Shown: positions 8,446 to 15,267 of the stretch, piece after piece
How positions within the stretch are numbered: the first letter of the stretch is position 1
Layout of the letters: each line of letters begins with the position of its first letter
Source of the DNA: Sneathiella sp.
Lineage (GTDB): Bacteria; Pseudomonadota; Alphaproteobacteria; Sneathiellales; Sneathiellaceae
Reading direction: 5' to 3'
Assembly (NCBI GenBank): GCA_002706985.1
Contig: PAKP01000047.1
Span: 1 to 34,234 of the forward strand
DNA length: 34,234 nt
Position numbers and translations under genes: made by a program
The notes under the pieces: model-generated
Told to the model about the DNA's origin: nothing
The model's input: only the letters and a program-made list of their open reading frames with translations
Databases searched by the model: none

Positions 8446-9828
8446 ATGGCTCGTAGACGCCGCGGACAACGCGCCCCATACGAGATTTGGCCCGGTTTTG
8501 TCGACGCGCTGACGACGCTGCTGCTGGTGATCATCTTCCTTCTGGTGGTGTTCGTGCTGGCGCAGTTCTTCCTCTCGCAGGCCCTGTCGGGACGCGACGC
8601 CGCGCTTGAAAAGCTGAACCAGCAGGTCAATGAGCTCGCCGATCTTCTGGCGATTGAGCGGCGGACCAGCGCCAATCTGGAAAACCAGATCAGCCAGCTC
8701 ACCATCGATATGACCCGGCTTGAGGAAGAACGCGACAGCGTCATCATCCAGCTCGATACCCTGACCAGCCGCGCCCTCTCCGCCGAAGAGGACCGCGATC
8801 GGCTGACGGTTCTGCTCCGTGAGGAGAAAGAGAAAACCGCCGAGATGGAGGAGAGGCTCAGCGCCAGCGAGCAAAAACTCGATATCAGCGAGGAGAGCCT
8901 GAAAGCCAGCCTTGCCGAGCTTGAAAGCCTGCGGCGCGATATCGCCACACTGGAGGAAACCCGGAAAAACCTTGAGGAGGAAGTCGGCAAGCTCGCCGCC
9001 ACCATCGAGGATAAGGACAGCGAAATCGGCAATCTCCGTGATCGCAGCAAGGAGCTGGAAGCGCGCATCGCCGACGAGCAGGAACGCACCAACCTCGCCC
9101 AAGAGGAGATCGAGGCACGGGAAATCCGCCTCGCCGAGTTGCAGACCCTCTATCTTCAGACCCAGGACAAGCTGGATGAGGAAGAAGATCTTTCCGCCGC
9201 AGCGCGCGCTCAGGTGGCCGCGCTCAATACCCAGATCAATGCGCTTCGCAGCGAGCTGGCCAAGCTGAACCAGCTGTTGGACGCGAGCGAGGCCAAGGAT
9301 GCCGAGCAGGAAGCCCAGATCGCCGATCTTGGCAAGCGGCTCAATCAGGCGCTCGCCGCCAAGGTGCAGGAACTGCAGCAATACCGGTCCGAGTTTTTCG
9401 GCAAGCTGCGCGAAGTGCTCCGCAACCGTCCCGGGATCAGCGTTGTCGGCGACCGCTTTGTCTTCCAGTCGGAAGTCCTGTTCGATGCGGGCAGCGCGGA
9501 ACTCGGCCCCGACGGCAAGCAGGACATGGCGAAATTCGCCGAAACCCTGCTTGAGATCGCCCGCGATATTCCAACCGATATCGACTGGATCCTGCGTGTC
9601 GACGGCCATACGGACAAGCAGCCGATCAGCACGGCCCGCTTCCCCTCCAACTGGGAGCTGTCCACCGCCCGCGCCGTCTCGGTCACGAAATTCCTGATCA
9701 GTCAGGGCGTCCCGCCGAACCGGCTCGCCGCGACCGGCTTTGGCGAATTCCAGCCCATTGATTCCCGCGATGATGAAATCGGGTATCTCCGCAACCGGCG
9801 GATCGAGCTGAAACTGACGGAGCGCTAA
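8446..9828 (+). CDS. MotB-like peptidoglycan-binding protein: one helix, long coiled coil, OmpA domain
   Basis: A 460-residue partner of the MotA-like protein. A short basic N-terminus (ARRRRGQR) leads into WPGFVDALTTLL and a single membrane helix (about 22-42); D20 sits where MotB carries its proton-binding Asp. Residues about 45-320 are nearly continuous coiled coil rich in Glu, Leu and Arg. The C-terminal 115 residues are a good OmpA-like domain: VLFDAGSAELG at about 344-354, VDGHTDKQPI, NWELSTARA and NRRIELKLTE. The likely arrangement is helix in the inner membrane, long periplasmic stalk, OmpA domain on peptidoglycan. It is directly followed (0 bases) by a GT9-type glycosyltransferase gene. 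Confidence 0.88.
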   Translation: MARRRRGQRAPYEIWPGFVDALTTLLLVIIFLLVVFVLAQFFLSQALSGRDAALEKLNQQVNELADLLAIERRTSANLENQISQLTIDMTRLEEERDSVIIQLDTLTSRALSAEEDRDRLTVLLREEKEKTAEMEERLSASEQKLDISEESLKASLAELESLRRDIATLEETRKNLEEEVGKLAATIEDKDSEIGNLRDRSKELEARIADEQERTNLAQEEIEAREIRLAELQTLYLQTQDKLDEEEDLSAAARAQVAALNTQINALRSELAKLNQLLDASEAKDAEQEAQIADLGKRLNQALAAKVQELQQYRSEFFGKLREVLRNRPGISVVGDRFVFQSEVLFDAGSAELGPDGKQDMAKFAETLLEIARDIPTDIDWILRVDGHTDKQPISTARFPSNWELSTARAVSVTKFLISQGVPPNRLAATGFGEFQPIDSRDDEIGYLRNRRIELKLTER

Positions 9829-10764
9829 GTGGCGGGCACAGGCCGGAACATTCTTGTCATCAAGCATGGCGCCATGGGAGATGTGATCCTCGCGCAGGGT
9901 CCGTTTCAGGCCATCCGCGCCCATCATGGCGATGCGCGCATCGTCCTGTTGACCACGCGCCCCTTCGCCGCCTTCCTTGAAAAGTCCGGGCTGTTCGATG
10001 AGGTGTGGATCGACGAGCGCCCGAAGCTGTGGCAGCTGTCCAAGCTCATCCCGCTGATCCGCAAGCTGCGCCGGGGCCGTTTCGACCGGGTTTATGATTT
10101 GCAGACCTCGACCCGGACCAACAGCTATTTCCGCTTTTTCCCGCGCCGCCGAAAGCCTGAATGGTGCGGCATCGCGAAAGGCAGCTCTCACCCCCATGAC
10201 AGCCCGATGCGCACCAAGATCCATACGATCGAACGCCATATCGACCAGTTGAAGGTCGCCGGGATCGAGACCGTGCCGCCGGTCGATTTCAGCTGGGCGA
10301 TGACCGACATTTCGCGCTTCGAGCTGCCTTCGAGATATGCGCTGCTGGTGCCGGGCGGCTCGGCCCACCGGCCCGAAAAACGCTGGCCCGCCGCCCGCTT
10401 TGCCGAGCTCGCGGTTTATCTCGAGGGCAAGGGCACTACGCCGGTGCTGGTCGGCGGCAAAGCGGAGGCCGAGGCGATCACGACAATTCTTGACCATTGC
10501 CCGGCGGCCATCGACCTCTCCTCCAAGACCGAGTTTGGCGATATCGCGACGCTCGGCGCGAGGGCGACGCTCGCGGTCGGGAACGACACCGGGCCGCTGC
10601 ATCTGATCTCCGCCGTCGGCTGCAAAACGGTGGTGCTGTTCTCAAAGGCGTCCGATCCGCATATGTCGCGCCCGCGCGGGCAGGATGTCACTGTGCTGCG
10701 CGAAGATGATCTCACCGACCTGCCACTCGCCGCCGTGGTCGGCAGTCTGGGACTGGACGAATGA
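9829..10764 (+). CDS. Glycosyltransferase family 9 (heptosyltransferase-like)
   Basis: A 311-residue GT-B enzyme of family 9, which usually adds heptose to the LPS inner core from ADP-heptose. The start is GTG 9829, immediately after the previous stop. Family features are the N-terminal IKHGAMGDVILAQG, the central LLVPGGSAHRPEKRWP and the donor-site GNDTGPLHL at about 251-259. Sugar specificity cannot be told; related proteins act on LPS core or other envelope glycans. Its stop overlaps the next glycosyltransferase gene by four bases (ATGA), so the pair is co-translated and probably acts on one glycan, in an operon with envelope motor-like proteins. Confidence 0.88.
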   Translation: MAGTGRNILVIKHGAMGDVILAQGPFQAIRAHHGDARIVLLTTRPFAAFLEKSGLFDEVWIDERPKLWQLSKLIPLIRKLRRGRFDRVYDLQTSTRTNSYFRFFPRRRKPEWCGIAKGSSHPHDSPMRTKIHTIERHIDQLKVAGIETVPPVDFSWAMTDISRFELPSRYALLVPGGSAHRPEKRWPAARFAELAVYLEGKGTTPVLVGGKAEAEAITTILDHCPAAIDLSSKTEFGDIATLGARATLAVGNDTGPLHLISAVGCKTVVLFSKASDPHMSRPRGQDVTVLREDDLTDLPLAAVVGSLGLDE

Positions 10765-11822
10765 GCGATGGGGCGGCGGGCACCGTTCTCTGGTGGGGCC
10801 GTTTCGATCCCGATTACTCCCGCAACCGCATCCTCCGTCAGACGCTTCTCCGGCTAGGCTGGAAAATCAAGGATTTCCGCCCAAAGATCAGCCCGCTTGG
10901 CCATCTCGAGGCGACCCTCAAGGGCGTGAAGAAGCCCGACCTGCTCTGGCTCCCCGCCTTTCGTCAGCGCGACATGGCGGCGGCCGCGAAATGGGCGGCG
11001 CGGCGCGGCGTGCCAATCCTTTTCGATCCGATGATCTCCTCCTATGACAAGCAGGTGTTCGAGCGGCGGAAGTTCCCGGAGCAGAGTGCCCCTGCCCGAA
11101 GCCTGCTGGCGCGGGAACGGAAGATTTTCGCTGCCGCCGATCTCGTCCTTGCCGATACGGAGGGACATGCCGCCTTCTTCCGGGAGACGCTGAATAGGCC
11201 CGCCGACAAAGTCCGGGTGGTCGCCCTCGGGGCGGAGGAAGGGCTGTTCACCCCTGCGCCAATGGCCGAAAAATCGCCGGATGCGCCGCTGGAGGTTTTG
11301 TTCTTCGGCAGTTTCATCGGCCTGCAGGGGCCCGAAATCATTATCGAGGCGGCGAAACGCTGCCGGGCCGAGGTGCGCTGGACAATGCTCGGCGACGGCC
11401 CGCTGAAAGAAGCGTGCGAGGCTGCGGCGGCGGGACATCCCGCTATCCGCTTCGAAGGGTATCTTCCCTATGACCAGCTCCCGGCGCGCATTCACGCGGC
11501 CGATATCCTGCTGGGTGTGTTCGGCGTGAGCGCCAAGGCGGAACGGGTTATCCCCAACAAGGTCTATCAGGCGCTGGCCTGCGGTCGCCCGGTCATCCCC
11601 CGCCGTTCGACCGCCTATCCGGGTGGCGAGACCAAAGGCCTTCTGCAGATACCAGAAGGCGACCCAGATACGCTGGCAGAGACTGTGGCGGGGCTTGCCG
11701 GAAATCGCCACGACCTACCAGCGCGCGGCCATGCGGCGGAGAAATACTATGCGGAGAATTTCAGCAAGGACACGATCCACGCCCAGCTGGAAGAGGCACT
11801 GGCGCTGGTCTTACGCCGATAG
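10761..11822 (+). CDS. Glycosyltransferase, GT4-type GT-B fold
   Basis: A 353-residue cytosolic enzyme transferring a sugar from a nucleotide donor, probably to a lipid-linked envelope glycan. The C-terminal donor domain is clear: LEVLFFGSFIGLQGPEIIIEA, WTMLGDGPLKE, FEGYLPYDQLPARI, and PNKVYQALACGRPVI at about 265-279. The final Glu of the usual EX7E motif is not obvious, as in other distant GT4 members. The start ATG overlaps the GT9 stop (10761-10764). The 3' end overlaps the convergent ABC exporter gene by 12 bases. Donor and acceptor are unknown. Confidence 0.85.
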   Translation: MSDGAAGTVLWWGRFDPDYSRNRILRQTLLRLGWKIKDFRPKISPLGHLEATLKGVKKPDLLWLPAFRQRDMAAAAKWAARRGVPILFDPMISSYDKQVFERRKFPEQSAPARSLLARERKIFAAADLVLADTEGHAAFFRETLNRPADKVRVVALGAEEGLFTPAPMAEKSPDAPLEVLFFGSFIGLQGPEIIIEAAKRCRAEVRWTMLGDGPLKEACEAAAAGHPAIRFEGYLPYDQLPARIHAADILLGVFGVSAKAERVIPNKVYQALACGRPVIPRRSTAYPGGETKGLLQIPEGDPDTLAETVAGLAGNRHDLPARGHAAEKYYAENFSKDTIHAQLEEALALVLRR

Positions 11823-13619
11823 GGCGTCGCGCCCGGTATCGAACTGCAGCTTCGCCAGCTTGGCGTAGAGCCCGCCTTCCTTCATCAGCTCGTCATGGGT
11901 CCCCTGGGTCACGATCCGGCCATGCTCCAGCACGATGATCCGGTCGGCATTCAGCACCGTTGCCAGCCGATGGGCAATCACCAGCGTCGTGCGGTTCTGC
12001 ATCAGATGCTCAAGCGCAATCTGCACCATCCGCTCGCTTTCCGCATCGAGGGCGGAGGTCGCCTCATCGAGCAGCAGGATATCCGGATCGCGCAGGATGG
12101 CGCGGGCAATGGCGATGCGCTGTTTCTGGCCGCCGGACAGCTTGACCCCGCGCTCGCCGAACTCGGTATGGAACCCCTCGGGCATAGCCTCGATAAACTC
12201 TGTCGCGACGGCGGCATCGGCGGCGGCGCGCACTTCCGCATCGCTCGCCTCCGGTCGGCCATAGCGGATATTCTCCATGGCGGTATCGGCGAAGATCACC
12301 GCATCCTGCGGCACCAGCCCCATCAGCGCCCGCAACCGCGTCGGATCGACATCGGCGATATTGACGCCATCGATGGTGATCTTGCCGGACTGCGGATCGT
12401 AGAAACGCAGGAGAAGCTGGAACATCGTGGTCTTGCCGGCCCCGCTCGGCCCGACCAGCGCGATCGTCTCGCCCTTGGCAACCTCAAGGTCGATACCATT
12501 GAGCGCCGCCGTATCCGGGCGGGAGGGATAATGGAAGCTGACCGCATCGAACTTGATATTGCGCGTCACGCTGTCGCCGATGGGCAGCGGGTTCTCGGCG
12601 ACCTTCACCGTCGGCACCTCCGCGAGGATTTCGAGGAGCCGCTCCGATGCGCCCGCCGCGCGCTGCAGGTCGCCCCAGACCTCGCTCAGCGATCCCATGG
12701 ACCCGGCGACCACCACCGCATAGAAGACGAAGGAGGCAAGCGTCCCCGCCGACATGCTGCCGTCGACAACCGCCGTCGCTCCGCTCCAGAGCACGAAATC
12801 AATGGCGCCGAAAATGAGCAGGATCACCAGCGCCGTCAGCCAGGCGCGCGCCTGTATCCGCTTGATGGCGATGCGGAAGCTGAGTTCCACCGCCTCGCCG
12901 AACTGCACGCGGTCATGGGCCTCATGGGTATAGGCCTGCGATGTCTGGATCGCCCGTAACGTCTCGTCGGCGCGGGCGCTGACGGCGGCGATGCTGTCCT
13001 GGTTGGTCCGGCTCAGCTTGCGCACCATGCGGCCGAATACAATAATCGGCACCAGCACAAAGGGCACTACGATCAGCACCATTCCGGCAAGCGCCGGGCT
13101 GGTATAGATGAGCAGCGCGAGGCCGCCCAGAAACAGCAGGAAGTTTCGGAGCGCCACCGAAATGGAAGAGCCGATCACCGTCTGGATCAGGGTCGTATCC
13201 GTCGTCAGGCGGGAGAGCACCTCCCCCGTCCGGGTAATCTCGAAAAAGGCGGGGTTGAGGGTGAGCACATGATTGAAGACGGCCTTGCGAATGTCGGAGA
13301 TCACCCGCTCCCCGATCCAGGAGACGAGGTAGTATCGCCCGAAGGTCGCGAAGGCGAGCACGGCGACAACGCCCATCAGCCCGATGAAATAAGGCTCCAG
13401 GCTGGTTGAGCCCGCGGAAAAGCCCTTGTCCAGCAGCAGCCGGATCGCCTGCCCGATCATCAGGGTGGCCCCGGCGGCGAAAATCAGGGCGATCAGCGCG
13501 CCGACGACGCGCCAGCGATAGGGCGCAACGAATCGCGACAGCTGCCACAGCCGCGTTACCACTTTTTTCGATTTTTTTGCCTGTTCCGCGGTGCGGTCCG
13601 TCTCGCCTAAATCAGTCAC
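11811..13619 (-). CDS. MsbA-type ABC exporter (fused membrane and ATPase domains)
   Basis: A 602-residue half-transporter that would work as a homodimer in the inner membrane. Six membrane helices occupy about residues 35-310. The ATPase domain has Walker A GPSGAGKT at 390-397, Q-loop VPQD at about 436-439, signature LSGGQ at 494-498, Walker B ILLLDE at 514-519 and H-loop H550. The MsbA/BmrA-like layout suggests export of lipids, LPS precursors or drugs; substrate unknown. It lies convergent to two glycosyltransferase genes (12-base overlap of 3' ends) and divergent from rpmE, with 164 bases between the starts. The N-terminal 20 residues are a charged cytosolic extension. Confidence 0.92.
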   Translation of the reverse strand: MTDLGETDRTAEQAKKSKKVVTRLWQLSRFVAPYRWRVVGALIALIFAAGATLMIGQAIRLLLDKGFSAGSTSLEPYFIGLMGVVAVLAFATFGRYYLVSWIGERVISDIRKAVFNHVLTLNPAFFEITRTGEVLSRLTTDTTLIQTVIGSSISVALRNFLLFLGGLALLIYTSPALAGMVLIVVPFVLVPIIVFGRMVRKLSRTNQDSIAAVSARADETLRAIQTSQAYTHEAHDRVQFGEAVELSFRIAIKRIQARAWLTALVILLIFGAIDFVLWSGATAVVDGSMSAGTLASFVFYAVVVAGSMGSLSEVWGDLQRAAGASERLLEILAEVPTVKVAENPLPIGDSVTRNIKFDAVSFHYPSRPDTAALNGIDLEVAKGETIALVGPSGAGKTTMFQLLLRFYDPQSGKITIDGVNIADVDPTRLRALMGLVPQDAVIFADTAMENIRYGRPEASDAEVRAAADAAVATEFIEAMPEGFHTEFGERGVKLSGGQKQRIAIARAILRDPDILLLDEATSALDAESERMVQIALEHLMQNRTTLVIAHRLATVLNADRIIVLEHGRIVTQGTHDELMKEGGLYAKLAKLQFDTGRDALSA

Positions 13620-13711
13620 GCATTTCGTCCGATCGAGTCATACTTTGTGCTCTAGGGTGTAAAGGTCACGGCCAGGAATGCAAGAAAAAATGCCAAAAAT
13701 CACATCTTTGC

Positions 13712-13740
13712 TTGCCATCGGCCCAAAGCTTTAATATAAG
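13712..13740 (+). promoter_or_regulatory. Putative sigma-70 promoter of rpmE
   Basis: TTGCCA at 13712-13717 and TATAAG at 13735-13740 with a 17-base spacer, in the gap between the divergent ABC exporter and rpmE. Transcription would begin near 13747, leaving a short leader of about 37 bases. Judged by eye from consensus. Confidence 0.5.
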
Positions 13741-13783
13741 GCGCGCTGAACAGATTTTAGCGTCCCCAAAAGGGTGAGCCGAC

Positions 13784-14011
13784 ATGAAAAAAGATATACA
13801 TCCCGATTACCACACGATCACCGTCGAAATGACCGATGGATCGACATTCGAAACCCGTTCGACATACGGCAAGGAAGGGGACACCCTGAAGCTGGATATC
13901 GACGTCAAGACCCATCCGGCCTGGACCGGTGGCGCGCAGCACATGCGTGATGACGGACGTGTTGCCAAGTTCAACAAGCGTTTCGCGAACTTCGGCATCA
14001 AATCAAGCTGA
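13784..14011 (+). CDS. rpmE: 50S ribosomal protein L31, Cys-less type
   Basis: A 75-residue component of the large ribosomal subunit, bridging to the 30S head. The start [12 protein letters not shown] and the end [14 protein letters not shown] are typical. The four cysteines of the zinc-binding form are absent, and residues about 46-50 read HPAWT, as in other alphaproteobacterial L31 proteins. The gene has its own promoter-like sequence and is followed by a strong intrinsic terminator, so it is a single-gene unit. Confidence 0.96.
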   Translation: MKKDIHPDYHTITVEMTDGSTFETRSTYGKEGDTLKLDIDVKTHPAWTGGAQHMRDDGRVAKFNKRFANFGIKSS

Positions 14012-14044
14012 TAAGCAGCTAAGGCCTTTACGGGTTATCGGATC

Positions 14045-14070
14045 AGGCGCCTCACCCGGCGCCTTTTTCT
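14045..14070 (+). terminator. Intrinsic terminator of rpmE
   Basis: AGGCGCC at 14045-14051 pairs perfectly with GGCGCCT at 14058-14064 around a six-base loop (TCACCC), followed by TTTTTCTTT. It lies 34 bases after the rpmE stop and ends shortly before the 3' end of the opposing DUF1465 gene. Confidence 0.88.
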
Positions 14071-14092
14071 TTGCTTGCGGCTGGATGCGCCG

Positions 14093-14539
14093 TTACGAAT
14101 TGGCGCGGCGGTATGCCTCCTGCCCCTGCTGATCAAGGCGGAGAAGCCGCTGATACAGCCGCTCGCTCCGCTCCAGCAGCGATTGCAGCCCTTCGGGCAA
14201 TATCGCCGGATCACACACCGGTTCCTCGGGCAGGCAAATCTCCAGATGCTGAAGGTGGCATTCCTCTTTTTGTGCTTCGGCAGCAGTGATTTCCTCTGCC
14301 TGCAACGCACGCTGATAGAGCAGCCAGGCCATGCCTTCGGTCAGCCGTGTCGTCAGCCGCAGCGATTCTGCCGCATAGCCGAAATTCGCCTCCACCGGCA
14401 GATGGCGCACATCCTCCTTGCCGCGACCGGCAAGATAGGTACGCGCCTCCCGCACGAGGTCCAGCGCCTCGTCATAGGTCCGTGTGAAAAAGATGGTTTC
14501 AGACCCGGCAACTGCCCGGCCGTTATCACTCGCGCTCAT
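14093..14539 (-). CDS. DUF1465 family protein, RcdA-like
   Basis: A 148-residue, mostly helical protein of the alphaproteobacterial DUF1465 family, whose studied member is Caulobacter RcdA, an adaptor that helps ClpXP degrade the cell-cycle regulator CtrA. Family-like stretches are FTRTYDEALDLVREARTYL, YAAESLRLTTRLTEGMAWLLYQRA, and an acidic helix with two Cys. The tail from about residue 105 (CDPAILPEGLQSLLERSERLYQRL) resembles other members. The neighbourhood (ABC exporter, rpmE, DUF1465) recurs in alphaproteobacteria to my knowledge. Whether this copy acts on CtrA is inferred from family membership only. Confidence 0.75.
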   Translation of the reverse strand: MSASDNGRAVAGSETIFFTRTYDEALDLVREARTYLAGRGKEDVRHLPVEANFGYAAESLRLTTRLTEGMAWLLYQRALQAEEITAAEAQKEECHLQHLEICLPEEPVCDPAILPEGLQSLLERSERLYQRLLRLDQQGQEAYRRANS

Positions 14540-14632
14540 CGACTACCCTTTGCCACCCCGCCTTGAGTGGAACTCCCTTGTACAACTGAAAGAAAATTAG
14601 CCTTCAAAAGTTAATTTTCCATCTTTGACCCT

Positions 14633-14662
14633 CTTGAATCTGTCGGAAAATGCCACATATAT
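14633..14662 (+). promoter_or_regulatory. Putative heat-shock (RpoH/sigma-32) promoter of the hsp20 gene
   Basis: CTTGAA at 14633-14638 and CCACATAT at 14653-14660 with a 14-base gap resemble the RpoH consensus CTTGAA-N11-16-CCCATNT. Transcription would start near 14667, giving a leader of about 87 bases that ends at ATG 14754. The leader holds the thermometer listed separately. Confidence 0.6.
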
Positions 14663-14666
14663 GGGG

Positions 14667-14756
14667 CATCAGGCGCCGATTAAGGGCTTGAAAACAAGGG
14701 TTTGGCCCATTTTGGGGAACCCGCAGATATATTGCTTCATAGGAGAATATAAAATG
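14667..14756 (+). promoter_or_regulatory. ROSE-like RNA thermometer in the hsp20 5' leader
   Basis: The last hairpin pairs TATATT (14728-14733) with AATATA (14746-14751), then a bulged G14734, then C14735-G45, T36-A44 and T37-G43, leaving loop CATAG (14738-14742). This places the Shine-Dalgarno AGGAG (14741-14745) in the upper stem and loop. The anti-Shine-Dalgarno is TTGCT (14732-14736), the conserved UYGCU of ROSE elements, with the unpaired G that makes the ROSE helix melt at heat-shock temperature. An upstream mini-hairpin, CTTG-AAAA-CAAG, lies at 14687-14698. Length, position before an Hsp20 gene and the sigma-32-like promoter all agree. The fold was drawn by hand. Confidence 0.75.
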
Positions 14757-15209
14757 CGTACATATGACTTTTCACCTCTCTTGCGTTCCACGGTCGGTTT
14801 CGACCGCATTGAGCAACTTTTCCGCGGCCTTGAGCGGGCTTCTGCCGAGAACAGCTACCCGCCCTACAACATTGTTCGCAAAGATGCCGATAACTATCGC
14901 ATCACCATGGCGGTTGCCGGGTTCGAGGAAGACCAGATCGAGATTGTCGCCACCCAGAATTCGCTGAAGGTGACCGGCAAGTCGGTCGAGGAAAAAGACG
15001 CGACAGAAGGCCAGCAGTATCTGCACCGCGGCCTTGCGTCCCGCTCGTTCGTGCAGAATTTTGAACTTGCCGAGACGATCAAGGTTGTCGGCGCGGCCAT
15101 GGAAAACGGCCTGCTGCATATTGACCTCGTTCGTGAAATCCCGGAGGAGCACAAACCCCGGACGATCGAGATCAACAAAGACAAGCTTATCGAAAACAAA
15201 GCTGCCTAA
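14754..15209 (+). CDS. Small heat-shock protein, Hsp20/IbpA-like
   Basis: ATP-independent holdase that binds unfolding proteins. The 151-residue protein contains the alpha-crystallin domain at about 35-130, with YPPYNI at its start, VAGFEEDQIEI, and the late-strand motif ENGLLHIDL at 117-125. A C-terminal I-x-I motif (TIEI, 137-140) is present for oligomer assembly. The frame is open to 14625, but ATG 14754, 7 bases after AGGAGA, matches the family start MRTYDFSPL. Regulation is visible at two levels: an RpoH-like promoter and a ROSE-like thermometer in the leader. A strong terminator follows, so it is a single-gene unit. Confidence 0.95.
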   Translation: MRTYDFSPLLRSTVGFDRIEQLFRGLERASAENSYPPYNIVRKDADNYRITMAVAGFEEDQIEIVATQNSLKVTGKSVEEKDATEGQQYLHRGLASRSFVQNFELAETIKVVGAAMENGLLHIDLVREIPEEHKPRTIEINKDKLIENKAA

Positions 15210-15232
15210 CCCCGTCCCCCTCTAGACGGAAG

Positions 15233-15265
15233 ATAGCCCGCCCCACCCGGCGGGCTATTTTTTTT
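15233..15265 (+). terminator. Intrinsic terminator of the hsp20 gene
   Basis: ATAGCCCGCC (15233-15242) pairs perfectly over 10 bases with GGCGGGCTAT (15249-15258), loop CCACCC, followed by seven T residues. It ends just before the stop of the opposing acyl-CoA ligase gene at 15268. Confidence 0.93.
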
Positions 15266-15267
15266 GC

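Noticed and set aside
7214..9828. Zorya-type defence (ZorA/ZorB) reading of the MotA-like and OmpA-like pair
   Set aside because: No ZorC, ZorD or ZorE-like gene follows, and the stalk protein start (WPGFVDALTTLL) matches the widespread housekeeping alphaproteobacterial pair; glycosyltransferases follow instead.
7214..9828. Flagellar stator MotA/MotB
   Set aside because: No flagellar gene is nearby, the MotA-like tail and 270-residue coiled coil are unlike flagellar stators, and an extra exported OmpA-domain gene precedes them.
8338..10602. 754-codon open frame on the minus strand opposite the MotB-like and GT9 genes
   Set aside because: It is a shadow of GC-rich coding DNA: the opposite strand carries clear domains throughout, and the translation has no recognisable motif.
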